From Cyclobacteriaceae bacterium (GTDB taxonomy: Bacteria > Bacteroidota > Bacteroidia > Cytophagales > Cyclobacteriaceae), in assembly GCA_030584025.1 (NCBI GenBank), contig CP129487.1, positions 3,439,001-3,503,000 on the forward strand: 64,000 nt of DNA. Reading direction: 5' to 3'. A model generated the notes under the pieces. It saw only the letters and a list, made by a program, of their open reading frames with translations, did not search any database and was not told where the DNA came from. Of the stretch, positions 43,833-52,529 are shown one piece after another (position 1 is the first letter of the stretch; each line of letters starts with the position of its first letter). Made by a program: the position numbers and the translations under genes.

Positions 43833-44981
43833 CTACTTGGGTTTCATCCCAAACAAAAAACGCATTGCATTAAACGGTCTGATCAGCAGCAAATAAAATC
43901 CTACACAGCTGATCAGCGTAAGCATGGCAATCGACCAAAACTTGGCTGCAATACTCCAATCGAGTTGACAGATGTAATACCCAATGGCAATGATTACCGT
44001 TTGGTGCAGAATGTAAAATGGATACAACCCTTCATTGAGCTTGCTGATCCACGGATGTGGTTTATTCAAATAATGTTGTCCGTATGCGATAACGGTAAGC
44101 ACCGTAAACCAACTCATGAACATGCCGGTAATATCAAATAGTGTCTCGATGGTGTCTTCCGGCCAGGGAAATGTAACAATCCCACGAAAGTGAAAATACA
44201 ACAGGTAAAAGGGAATCAACACAAACAGGGCGGCTACCAATAAATGCTTCCGGTTTTGCCCGATGGACAGCCAAAGATTTCTATCGGAATAGAACAACAC
44301 CCCAAAAAAGAAGAAGCACATGTAGAAAACAAAAAAGCCCAGGTCGGTGAGGTCGTGTGTCTCATCCGGAAAGTACGGACGCAAAACAGCTTGGGTGAAA
44401 ATGATAATGACAGAAGGTATCAGCAACATACCTGCCGGGCTCGACAACCAGCGGCTAACGTTACTTTTAAAATTGGCCGAACGATCCGAACGGATAAATT
44501 TAAAAAACGGAATGAGCAGTAACGAATACAACAACAGGTAAAGAATAAACCACAGGTGGTGCCAGCTAAAACTTCCTTCCGGGTAGGGAACAAAATTGAA
44601 AACCGTTTTATAGAAATCGAGGTAGCCGTTGTATTCCGCGATGTGCTCGTAATAAATCTGAGGCGGCACAACCACAAACATTCCGAACACCAGGGGAATA
44701 AATAATCGCTTGAACCGTTCACCCGCATATTGTTTTATGGTGCGTTTACCCAACGCCATGTACGTTCCGGCACCGGAGATAAAGAGCAACAGTGGCATGC
44801 GCCAGAAATGCAGCCAGATCATCCAGTAGCGGAAGCTGCCGCTGAGTTCGTTGTTCTTCACGTGCCAGTCCCACGGGTTAAACCACATGCCGGTGTGAAA
44901 GAAAAGCAATATTAAAATGGCGATAATCCGGAGCCAGTCGAGGTCGTGCCTTCGGGTAGATTGAGTAAGTGTTGTTTCCAT
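43833..44981 (-). CDS. acyltransferase family 3 membrane protein
   Basis: A 382-residue protein with about ten membrane segments of the acyltransferase_3 family (OpgC/OafA type). The start DLDWLRIIAILILLFFHTGMWF, the conserved FHTG histidine at about residue 30 and the HHLWFILYLL segment match the family, which moves acyl groups onto sugars or glycans in the envelope. The substrate is unknown. It lies upstream of the intergenic repeat and transcribes away from the AT-rich gene at 45160. Confidence 0.88.
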   Translation of the reverse strand: METTLTQSTRRHDLDWLRIIAILILLFFHTGMWFNPWDWHVKNNELSGSFRYWMIWLHFWRMPLLLFISGAGTYMALGKRTIKQYAGERFKRLFIPLVFGMFVVVPPQIYYEHIAEYNGYLDFYKTVFNFVPYPEGSFSWHHLWFILYLLLYSLLLIPFFKFIRSDRSANFKSNVSRWLSSPAGMLLIPSVIIIFTQAVLRPYFPDETHDLTDLGFFVFYMCFFFFGVLFYSDRNLWLSIGQNRKHLLVAALFVLIPFYLLYFHFRGIVTFPWPEDTIETLFDITGMFMSWFTVLTVIAYGQHYLNKPHPWISKLNEGLYPFYILHQTVIIAIGYYICQLDWSIAAKFWSIAMLTLISCVGFYLLLIRPFNAMRFLFGMKPK

Positions 44982-45159
44982 AGTTTTCCTTTTTGCCTCA
45001 AAGAAACAGGCACGTTACCCCAAAATACGACTGTTTTTATAAGCTGGAAGGACGAGTTTATAAAGTCGAACGGGAATTAGCTCAAACTGTAGCACCAGTG
45101 GGAAAGTTGAAGTTGATTATATTCGTGAGTTATAGCCAACTCGAAAAGACGCCACACCA

Positions 45160-45690
45160 TTGACAAAATTTAAAACAAATATTTTTGAGGCCGTCTTGGC
45201 ATTCCTGACCTTGTTAAGTGTCGTTGGACTGTGTCTTTATTTTTATCACTTGCAGAATCCCAATTATATCCAAGACAATCCATTCAAGGAGTTTGACAAC
45301 AATGCGGGAATAATAAAAATTTCTATCGCATCACTTATCACTCGGACCATTTTCATCACCTGTTTTCTGCTATTAGCATTCGACAAATTCAAACAGAATA
45401 AGAAAATACTAGTAGTTTACATATTTAGTGCCCTCGCAACTGGCTTTCTTCAATGGTATGAACTTTACTATGGTTCGACATTCTATTATGGAGAAGTTAG
45501 AGACAAACAAGGTTTAATGTTTCCTGTTTTAGCATCGTTTATGGTGACATTAGCTATTTGGAAAATAAGCTATTCAAAGACTGAAAACCGTAACCTTACA
45601 ATAAAGCTAATACTGACAGGACTAATTAACGTTGGCCTTTATTTACTTTGGACCCAAGTCTATGAGCCTTGGAGTTTATGGCAGTCTTGA
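45160..45690 (+). CDS. hypothetical membrane protein, AT-rich
   Basis: A 176-residue protein with four hydrophobic membrane segments, a conserved-looking FLQWYELYYGSTFYYGEVRD loop and aromatic residues at the end (TQVYEPWSLWQ). I do not recognise a family. The only start at the right place is a TTG at 45160 (TKFKTNIF); no ATG is near. Base use is much more AT-rich than the flanking genes, and the gene is flanked by gene-free stretches of 178 and 200 bp that carry small hairpins. This could be a recently acquired gene. Confidence 0.65.
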   Translation: MTKFKTNIFEAVLAFLTLLSVVGLCLYFYHLQNPNYIQDNPFKEFDNNAGIIKISIASLITRTIFITCFLLLAFDKFKQNKKILVVYIFSALATGFLQWYELYYGSTFYYGEVRDKQGLMFPVLASFMVTLAIWKISYSKTENRNLTIKLILTGLINVGLYLLWTQVYEPWSLWQS

Positions 45691-45890
45691 ATTTGGACAA
45701 GACCCCTTTAGGGATCGTTCTAAATATCACCCATCCCTCTCATTCCTTACATTCCCTTTCGCACAATTTGAAAACTACTTATCCCATATTGGGATGCCAT
45801 TGCAGCCTTCATGCCTTAATTATTGCGTTTTTGGCCCATTTTGGACTTGGTACAATTTTGATATAATGGGAAATACCTTACATCAGGATT

Positions 45891-46301
45891 ATGAAAAACA
45901 AGACCACTCTATCGAAACTGTATTTTTTGCTAGCCTCGGTTGACGGAACCGTCAAACCCAAAGAAGAAGCCATTGGTGATGCCATGTGTTCGGTTGAGGG
46001 CATTGAAGCGCGTACGTTTGCAGAGACCTTGCTTGTATTGAAGACTGAAAACAGAGCCACAATTTTAAACGAGGCGATTAAAGCACTCAAAAGCATGAGT
46101 CGTGCAGAGCAAATTCGTTGCATTGCGTGGATGTGCGTGATCGCCAATGCAGATGGATTTATGGAAAAAGTTGAATGGCAATTGATTTATAAAATCTACC
46201 ACAAAGAACTGAGTTTACCCTTAGAAGAGGTTCTTAGCGAGCAGAAGAAACTGAGTGCCGCGTGCCGACCCTATTTAATGACCGTCAGCTGCGCAGCTTA
46301 A
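45891..46301 (+). CDS. TerB-like helical protein
   Basis: A 136-residue helical protein whose pattern (LYFLLASVDGTVKPKEE, then IRCIAWMCVIANADGFMEKVEW) is like the TerB/DUF533-type fold, in which acidic pairs such as DG.V...E bind metal. TerB proteins are found with tellurite resistance and stress systems, but no ter genes are near. The call is based on a general similarity of pattern. Confidence 0.6.
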   Translation: MKNKTTLSKLYFLLASVDGTVKPKEEAIGDAMCSVEGIEARTFAETLLVLKTENRATILNEAIKALKSMSRAEQIRCIAWMCVIANADGFMEKVEWQLIYKIYHKELSLPLEEVLSEQKKLSAACRPYLMTVSCAA

Positions 46302-46334
46302 TTGAAGAACAATTTTAAATCTGATAGGTGAAGA

Positions 46335-46463
46335 TTTTTAACCGCGGAGTTCGCTGAAACCGGGATGGGTTACGCAATTCTGCCACTAAGACACTAAATC
46401 ACCAAGAAATAATAGCTTTCTAATCAGCTGGCTAAAAAACGTTGTGTCTTGGAGCCTTGGTGG
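46335..46463. repeat. intergenic repeats, two families side by side
   Basis: TTTTTAACCGCGGAGTTCGC (46335-46354) is a half copy of the repeat at 43693. The second unit has CCACTAAGACACTAAATCAC at 46383-46402 and an inverted counterpart GTGTCTTGGAGCCTTGGTGG at 46443-46462. Neither lies in a reading frame. The 287-bp gap between the TerB-like and GNAT genes holds these two units and the GNAT promoter region. Confidence 0.65.
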
Positions 46464-46588
46464 CCACTTTTCATAAATCCGGTTAGTCGTTTTCAAAACA
46501 TTTTCTCTGCATAACGCTACTGCAGATGTGTGATCGCATTAAATTGAAAGACTAACTTTCTCTAAATTTAACGTGATCAACATCAACT

Positions 46589-47104
46589 ATGCCTACTATC
46601 CTCCCTGCCCTCCCCGAAGACGCACCTGAACTGAGTGTATTGGTCAACGCTGCCTACCGGGGCGATACGGGCCGGCAAGGCTGGACTACCGAAGCCGATT
46701 TGATTGACGGCTCACGCACAGATGCTGAATTATTAAAGGCCGTAATTGATACACCCGGAAGCATGATTTTGAAATATGTGGAGGACGGAAAGATTATTGG
46801 TTGTGTAGAGTTGCGCAAAGAAAATGATAAACTCTACCTCGGCATGCTCACCGTTAACCCAACCATTCAAGGTAAAGGCATAGGCAAGGCATTATTGAAG
46901 GCATCGGAAGAAGAAGCAGCGAAACAGAATTGCCATGCCATTTTTATGAATGTGCTCACCGACCGAAAAGAGTTAATTGACTGGTATGTGCGCCACGGCT
47001 ACCACGATTCAGGCAGACGTAAGCCCTTTGCGTTCACTGATCCCCGCTTCGGGTTTCCGAAAAAACCATTGGAGTTTATGATCATGGAGAAAACCATTGC
47101 CTGA
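46589..47104 (+). CDS. GNAT family N-acetyltransferase
   Basis: A 171-residue GNAT acetyltransferase. The acetyl-CoA-binding loop is clear: LTVNPTIQGKGIGKALLKASEE (about residues 90-111) has the Q-x-x-G-x-G/A pattern. The N-terminal strand and helix (ILPALPEDAPELSVLVNAAY) and the C-terminal YVRHGYHDSG segment match small-molecule acetyltransferases. The substrate is unknown. A TAAATTTA box at 46563-46570 may serve as its -7 element. Confidence 0.9.
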   Translation: MPTILPALPEDAPELSVLVNAAYRGDTGRQGWTTEADLIDGSRTDAELLKAVIDTPGSMILKYVEDGKIIGCVELRKENDKLYLGMLTVNPTIQGKGIGKALLKASEEEAAKQNCHAIFMNVLTDRKELIDWYVRHGYHDSGRRKPFAFTDPRFGFPKKPLEFMIMEKTIA

Positions 47105-47173
47105 ACCGCTCAACCCACTTCACTTTTTCCATACTGAAACTTTTCCGTTATTGAGTCTTCAAAATTTTTGACT

Positions 47174-48646
47174 ATGATGAACCGTATCGTTTTAATCGCT
47201 TTAATGGTATTGAATGGGATGGCGTTTGCCCAAAACCCAAACATGCCTTCTGATTTCTTAAGTAAAGAGTGGCACAAAGAACGCAGGCAAAAACTGCGCG
47301 AAAAATTACCCGCCAACTCGGTGGCCGTATTCTTTGCCAATGCTGTGCGCAATCGCAGTAACGATGTCGACTATGTGTATCATCAGGATACGGACTTCTA
47401 CTATTTAACCGGCTACCGCGAACCGCATGCCGTATTGCTCGTGTTCAAAGACATGCAGAAAGCCGCCAATGGCGATGCGTATGATGAAATCATTTTTGTG
47501 CAGCCTAAAAATCCAATCATGGAAATGTGGACAGGCCGCAGACTCGGTAACCTGGGCACGAAAGATCAATTGGGCATTCAACAGGCCTTTAATAATACGG
47601 AGTTCAAAAAGTACAACGTAAACTTCGCATCATTTTATCAGATCTTGTTTTTTGATTTTCAAAACGATGTGCGCAACGAGCCACGCGATTCCTCGGATTT
47701 ATACGACCTGATTGAGCAGTTCAAAGTAAAAGTAAATTACCCCCGCAAGGATGCACTCAGTGTACAACGTGAACAACCGCAGAACAATTTAAATACCCGT
47801 GGGCTTTATCGCATCATGGCCGAACTACGCGGTGTAAAAACTCCGGAAGAAATTGACATGATCCGCAAGGCTGTTACCATTTCATGTGTGGGCCAGGCTG
47901 AAGTAATGAAGGCGATGAAACCCGGCATGAGTGAACGCGAAATTCAGGGCATACACGAATACGTGTTTAAAAAATACCAGGCCGAAGATGTGGGCTATCC
48001 CTCGATTGTAGGCGGTGGACATAACGGCTGCATTCTGCACTACATTGATAACTACAAACCAGCACTTGACCCGAAAGAATTGATTCTGATGGATCTGGGT
48101 GCCGAATACCACGGCTATACAGCCGACATTACCCGTACCATTCCGGTGGGTGGAAAATTTTCGCCAGAACAAAAACAGATTTATGATTTAGTGCTGGAAG
48201 CTCAGGAAGCAGCTATGAAAATTTGTAAACCAGGCGTAAGCTTCAGTTCGTTAAGCGATGTCACCATGCAGGTGATCACGAAAGGTTTGAAGGAGTTGGG
48301 TATTATCACTACCGATCAGGAAGCACGCAGGTATTACCCGCATGGTTGCTGCCACCACATCGGGTTGGATGTACACGACCGCGGCCTACGTGACTTGGAG
48401 GAGAACATGACGTTTACCATTGAGCCCGGCATTTACATTCAGGAAAACACCACCAAAGATCCGAAGTGGTGGGGCATAGCCGTGCGCATTGAAGATGATT
48501 ACCTCACTACAAAAGAAGGATGCGAGCACTTATCCACATTTGCACCGCGTACTACAGCCGACATTGAAGCAATGATGAAACAACCGAGTCCGTTGGATAA
48601 TTTTAAATTACCGGAACTGGATAAACTGAATAAGCCGAAGAAGTAA
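47174..48646 (+). CDS. exported Xaa-Pro aminopeptidase (M24)
   Basis: A 490-residue M24 metallopeptidase that removes N-terminal residues before proline. A signal peptide (to about AFAQ, residue 19) targets it out of the cytoplasm. The metal ligands are in order: Asp in DLGAEYHGYTADITRT (both aspartates), His in HGCCHHIGLDVHD, Glu in FTIEPGIY and Glu in VRIEDDYL. An N-terminal creatinase-like domain is seen (about 30-190). The ATG at 47174 or 47177 is preferred over the TTG at 47168. It is followed by a perfect terminator. Confidence 0.92.
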   Translation: MMNRIVLIALMVLNGMAFAQNPNMPSDFLSKEWHKERRQKLREKLPANSVAVFFANAVRNRSNDVDYVYHQDTDFYYLTGYREPHAVLLVFKDMQKAANGDAYDEIIFVQPKNPIMEMWTGRRLGNLGTKDQLGIQQAFNNTEFKKYNVNFASFYQILFFDFQNDVRNEPRDSSDLYDLIEQFKVKVNYPRKDALSVQREQPQNNLNTRGLYRIMAELRGVKTPEEIDMIRKAVTISCVGQAEVMKAMKPGMSEREIQGIHEYVFKKYQAEDVGYPSIVGGGHNGCILHYIDNYKPALDPKELILMDLGAEYHGYTADITRTIPVGGKFSPEQKQIYDLVLEAQEAAMKICKPGVSFSSLSDVTMQVITKGLKELGIITTDQEARRYYPHGCCHHIGLDVHDRGLRDLEENMTFTIEPGIYIQENTTKDPKWWGIAVRIEDDYLTTKEGCEHLSTFAPRTTADIEAMMKQPSPLDNFKLPELDKLNKPKK

Positions 48647-48674
48647 TTTATTCAACTTATATATCAAACTAATT

Positions 48675-48701
48675 AAGAGGCTTGCGAAAGCCTCTTTTTT
48701 T
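48675..48701 (+). terminator. strong rho-independent terminator
   Basis: AAGAGGCTT (48675-48683) pairs perfectly with AAGCCTCTT (48688-48696) across a GCGA tetraloop and is followed by a run of seven T (48695-48701). It ends the aminopeptidase gene. Confidence 0.93.
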
Positions 48702-48743
48702 ACACCACAGTATAAAGTTTTTATCTGACTCTTTTTGAATTTT

Positions 48744-48784
48744 TTCACGCAAAGATCGCCAAGAGGTTCGCAAAGCACGCAAGG
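48744..48784. repeat. dispersed intergenic repeat copy
   Basis: TTCACGCAAAGATCGCCAAG then AGGTTCGCAAAGCACGCAAG is made of the repeating word cgcaaag and resembles the copies at 719 and 46383. It lies between the aminopeptidase terminator and the stop codon of the next gene. Confidence 0.5.
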
Positions 48785-48787
48785 AAT

Positions 48788-49495
48788 TTATTCCTTCATT
48801 AACAGCTTTCGCAACGAAAAGAAATGCAACCCATACGCCAGCGGCACTAAAAACGTAGGGAGAAAGATGAACGGGAATGTAGTGACAATGGTATTGCCCG
48901 GCTCATTAAAAAATACACGAAAAGGCGAAGGCATTGACAGGATGGCGATGGTTACAATGTTAATCAGCAACGCGAGGCTTAACAGATTCCATACGATCAT
49001 CACTCTTCTGTTTTCACTAAAGAAGTACGCCATCAATGGCGCAGTGATACCGGCAAGGATATCGAAGTTCCTTCCTTCAAACGTCATTTGTTCTGGTAAC
49101 AGGTTTTGAATAAATAACATCCACAATAATATCTCTACAAAAACACGGAACACCTGAAGTGAGGTAAGCGCACGAATGGGTACATGTTTAAGAATTTCCT
49201 TTGTTCTTGCAGAAAATGTAATCCATAATATCCCGGCAAGGGGAATGAACAGCATTGGGGCAATGTTAAGCGGAAACAATTCAAACTTTCCCGCCAAGCC
49301 AGTAAGTGCCACTGCCGCCACAAGTATCGACCAAACCATAATTGTAATGAAAGCTCCGGTGCGGATTCTCTTTTGCTTTTCTTCAGTCCAGCCGGTTTTA
49401 ACCAATGCAGCACGCAGGTGGCGCAAGACGAGTCCATAAAATAATGCGGTAAGTAAAACAAAGCCTATTGCCGTGGTGCCAAAAAGCAAACTCAT
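48788..49495 (-). CDS. hypothetical membrane protein, seven segments
   Basis: A 235-residue protein with about seven hydrophobic segments; short charged loops contain LKHVPIRALTSLQVFRVFVE. No signature that I recognise. It lies between an FAD monooxygenase gene and the terminator of the aminopeptidase, reading on the minus strand; the 52-bp gap to the monooxygenase gene's stop gives no clear promoter. Confidence 0.65.
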   Translation of the reverse strand: MSLLFGTTAIGFVLLTALFYGLVLRHLRAALVKTGWTEEKQKRIRTGAFITIMVWSILVAAVALTGLAGKFELFPLNIAPMLFIPLAGILWITFSARTKEILKHVPIRALTSLQVFRVFVEILLWMLFIQNLLPEQMTFEGRNFDILAGITAPLMAYFFSENRRVMIVWNLLSLALLINIVTIAILSMPSPFRVFFNEPGNTIVTTFPFIFLPTFLVPLAYGLHFFSLRKLLMKE

Positions 49496-49547
49496 ATTCG
49501 AAAGGATTGATGGGTTATCCTTTTACGGCAAGTCAGCTACAAAAGTT

Positions 49548-50690
49548 TTATGAAGTAATGGCCAGTACCTGCTTCAACTGGCGCTCGTTAATTGATTCGG
49601 GAAGCAACCGGAAAAGTGCATTTCTTAACCTGACAAGAAAACGATTTTCTACCTGCGCCAGCTTGCCAACCCGATGACTTGTGTTAACGATAAAGTGCGC
49701 ACGCTTTAACCTTGTTTGTTCGAAAGCTTCGAAAGCTTTTACAGGATTTTCATGATGTTCCAATAATTCAGCAATGGACAGTGCATCTTCTATACCCAAA
49801 CAGGCACCTTGCCCAAGGTTTGGTGTAGTGGCATGTGCAGCATCGCCAATCAACAGTAGACGGTTGAACGCAAACCTCGGTATGGGTTTCAGGTCTACAA
49901 TATCATTCCAGATAATATTTTCCACTGGTGTTTGTTCAATGATTTGCGGAACAGGATGTGCGAAGCTTTCAAAATTTTTCTTCAGTGCTTCACGCGATAA
50001 CTGTTTCATGCGCTCATCCTGATAAGGCGCATTTTTACAGGCAAACCAATACACCTTGTTATCGCCAATGGGAACATATCCAATCCTGCCTGTGGTGCCC
50101 CAGGCCTCCACCGCCTGATCTTCAATACCCCACGTATTTTCAACAATTCCGCGCCAGCAAGTATAACCTGCGTAACGCGGTGTTGAGTTGGGTAGTAGTT
50201 GTTTGCGTATTGTCGAGTGAATGCCATCCGCAACAATAACAGCCGCACCCTCAGCTTTCGTGCCATCGTCAAACTTCAGCTCAACGCTGTTTTCCTTTTC
50301 GTTAAAACCGATTGCTTTTTTCCCCGTTTGAATTCGGCCGGGTGGTATTTCTCCCAGCAGCACTTCATGCAATGCACCCCGGTGAATGGCTACATTGTAC
50401 ATTCCATATTCCCGGGTAAACTTTCGTGTATCGAGTGCCGAAATGTAGTTGCCTTTTTCGTCTTGAATGATCATGGATGTGATCAGGTGCCCGCGCGCTT
50501 TTACCTGTTCCGCCACCTGAAGTTGCTCCAATACTTTCATGGCATTGCCCGCCAGGCTTATGCCCGAGCCAATGGCTTTGATTTCAGGAACCGCCTCGTA
50601 CACGGTGAAGTCGATGTTTTTACGTTGCAAGGCAATTGCGGTGGTCAGCCCAGCAATACCGCCACCCAGAATTAAAATCTTGTTATTCAT
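49548..50690 (-). CDS. FAD-dependent monooxygenase
   Basis: A 380-residue group A flavin monooxygenase. The FAD-binding motifs are ILGGGIAGLTTAIAL at the start (GxGxxG pattern) and GDAAHATTPNLGQGACLGIEDA (about residues 282-303). These enzymes hydroxylate aromatic or related compounds with NAD(P)H; the substrate is unknown. I chose the ATG at 50690; the frame also has a GTG one codon before it. A Crp/Fnr regulator gene sits 49 bases upstream on the same strand. Confidence 0.9.
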   Translation of the reverse strand: MNNKILILGGGIAGLTTAIALQRKNIDFTVYEAVPEIKAIGSGISLAGNAMKVLEQLQVAEQVKARGHLITSMIIQDEKGNYISALDTRKFTREYGMYNVAIHRGALHEVLLGEIPPGRIQTGKKAIGFNEKENSVELKFDDGTKAEGAAVIVADGIHSTIRKQLLPNSTPRYAGYTCWRGIVENTWGIEDQAVEAWGTTGRIGYVPIGDNKVYWFACKNAPYQDERMKQLSREALKKNFESFAHPVPQIIEQTPVENIIWNDIVDLKPIPRFAFNRLLLIGDAAHATTPNLGQGACLGIEDALSIAELLEHHENPVKAFEAFEQTRLKRAHFIVNTSHRVGKLAQVENRFLVRLRNALFRLLPESINERQLKQVLAITS

Positions 50691-50739
50691 CACTTGCTTA
50701 TACGCTAACCTTGCGGTCAGGAATTTTACATATGTTAAA

Positions 50740-51306
50740 TTATTGCTTGCCTGCGCGAATGCGGCTGATGCTTACCTGTGTTGTGCCGAGGTAGGAAGCA
50801 ATGTGTTTTAACGGTGCCCGATTGGTTATACCGGGATACAGCTTTTCTAATTCTTCGTAGCGTTCCTTAGCCGATAAAAACCGAATGCTTTCTATGCGTT
50901 GTTGCCCCTCAAGCATTCCGTAAATCGTCATTTTACGCGAAGCACGTTCAAGATCGTGATGTTGTTCGCACAGCTTATCGAAAGCAGCGTATGAGAAGTA
51001 ACTAATGGTTGAATCTTCCAACACTTCTATGGCCTTGTGCGAAGGTTGCTGACTGAACAAGGCGGGCAACGCACCGATAAACTGATTATCGATGGCAAAG
51101 TAATCGGTTATGTCCTGATCATTCCGTAAATAATAAACACGTGCCAGACCTTTTACCACAAAGTAAAAATTCTCCGGTACCTGACCGATCCGAACCAGGT
51201 GATCGCCTCGCTTAACCTGTTTGGTATGTAGGATGGAGGAAAAGGCCTCTTGCGTTTCCATTGAAAGTGGGTGTACCTGCTGAAGAATATAAAGAATAGG
51301 ATTCAT
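50740..51306 (-). CDS. Crp/Fnr family transcriptional regulator
   Basis: A 188-residue regulator with an N-terminal cyclic-nucleotide-like sensor domain (GDHLVRIGQVPENFYFVVKG, about residues 34-53) and a C-terminal winged helix with the recognition helix SYLGTTQVSISRIR. No cysteine cluster is seen at the start, so it is not a classical Fnr. Such proteins in Bacteroidota often control the adjacent gene, here the monooxygenase. It lies four bases downstream of an AraC-type regulator gene on the same strand. Confidence 0.9.
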   Translation of the reverse strand: MNPILYILQQVHPLSMETQEAFSSILHTKQVKRGDHLVRIGQVPENFYFVVKGLARVYYLRNDQDITDYFAIDNQFIGALPALFSQQPSHKAIEVLEDSTISYFSYAAFDKLCEQHHDLERASRKMTIYGMLEGQQRIESIRFLSAKERYEELEKLYPGITNRAPLKHIASYLGTTQVSISRIRAGKQ

Positions 51307-51310
51307 TGGG

Positions 51311-52447
51311 TTATTGCTGACGAAATTCCGAAGGCGTCATGCCCGTATTTTTTTTGAATGCTGTGTTGAACGATGATTTTGAATTATACCCAACCTGCTC
51401 CGCAATTTCTTCCACTTTAATATTCATCTGCTCTTTTAATAATTTCTTTGCCTCCTCAACACGGTAAGCGGCTATCAGCTCGAAAAAACTTTTGCCCAAC
51501 CCGTCATTAATCGCTTGCGAAAGCACATGAACCGAAACGCCTAACTCTTGTGCCAATTCAGGAAGTGAGAAATCAGAACGCATGAAAGGTTTCTCAGCTT
51601 TCATCAAGTAATTCAGTTTATCAATAAGCGCTTGTTGCTGAGCTGGCGTGAGTGATGAACCTTTATATTTCTGTTGCTCATTAAGCGATGCCTGTTTAAA
51701 AAAACCGGAGCCTCGCATCACCGAAAAGCTGGTAGCATAAATCAGTAATGCGCCAAACGTGGCAAACAAATGGTCGCCTGTATCTTCCTTATTCAAAAGT
51801 TTTACAACCAGTATAAATAACGTGAAGCATGCAATCTGCATTACTCCGTTGCGTAAGGTTCGTAATGATAATGATTGGGGAGACCAAAAGGATTCATTCT
51901 TCTTACCGAACGCCTGAATGATAACCCCTCCGCTAAGCACCAGGTAAAACGCCAGGCTGATCAACACCAGTTCCGTATGCCACTCCGTTAACACGAACAT
52001 CCACGGATCGAAGTGGTAAACCACATCCCTCAAGGGCGAACCGGGATGATAGGCATTTATCCACGCATTGTATTTTATATCGGTTGATGAGATCAGAAAG
52101 GGAATCAACAGCAAGGAGTAAATAATGGGGAAAGCCGTGTGGGCACCAATGGTTTTCCGATTTACCGGTCCGCGGGCCAACGAGCTAACATACAGAAAAA
52201 GGAACGGGCCGATAAGCAAGGCAAAAGGCTCAGAAAAATCCGCGAGATGAAGGGCGTGAACAATATACCCGGTGTACATGAGAAATATCTCAAGCTCGCA
52301 AGCGATGATGGCAATCAGCAACCACCCGTAGAACACATTATATTGTCGTAACCGATGTTCTTTAGAGAAGAAAAATAGCGTAAGGAATACCGCTTGTACC
52401 AGGCCGAGCAATATAAAGACGGCAAAAAAATCCATGCGATAACCCAT
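51311..52447 (-). CDS. AraC-type regulator with membrane N-terminus
   Basis: A 378-residue protein with about seven hydrophobic segments in the first 240 residues and a C-terminal AraC domain: FSLPELAQELGVSVHVLSQA and VEEIAEQVGYNSKSSFNTAF followed by GMTPSEFR. This 7TM-plus-AraC layout is common in Bacteroidota and suggests a membrane sensor acting directly on DNA, with an unknown signal. It is followed by the Crp/Fnr gene after four bases, which points to one regulatory unit for the monooxygenase. Confidence 0.88.
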   Translation of the reverse strand: MGYRMDFFAVFILLGLVQAVFLTLFFFSKEHRLRQYNVFYGWLLIAIIACELEIFLMYTGYIVHALHLADFSEPFALLIGPFLFLYVSSLARGPVNRKTIGAHTAFPIIYSLLLIPFLISSTDIKYNAWINAYHPGSPLRDVVYHFDPWMFVLTEWHTELVLISLAFYLVLSGGVIIQAFGKKNESFWSPQSLSLRTLRNGVMQIACFTLFILVVKLLNKEDTGDHLFATFGALLIYATSFSVMRGSGFFKQASLNEQQKYKGSSLTPAQQQALIDKLNYLMKAEKPFMRSDFSLPELAQELGVSVHVLSQAINDGLGKSFFELIAAYRVEEAKKLLKEQMNIKVEEIAEQVGYNSKSSFNTAFKKNTGMTPSEFRQQ

Positions 52448-52502
52448 GCCTCCAATTTATCACTTTTTATTCCATGCTAGCATAAAACTGTAGGGGTTGC
52501 GC

Positions 52503-52510
52503 TATCTTTG
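52503..52510 (+). promoter_or_regulatory. candidate -7 box of the M28 peptidase gene
   Basis: TATCTTTG matches TAnnTTTG exactly and lies 19 bases before the ATG at 52530. No good -33 box is seen. Confidence 0.45.
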
Positions 52511-52529
52511 CGGTTCATTATATATCCAC

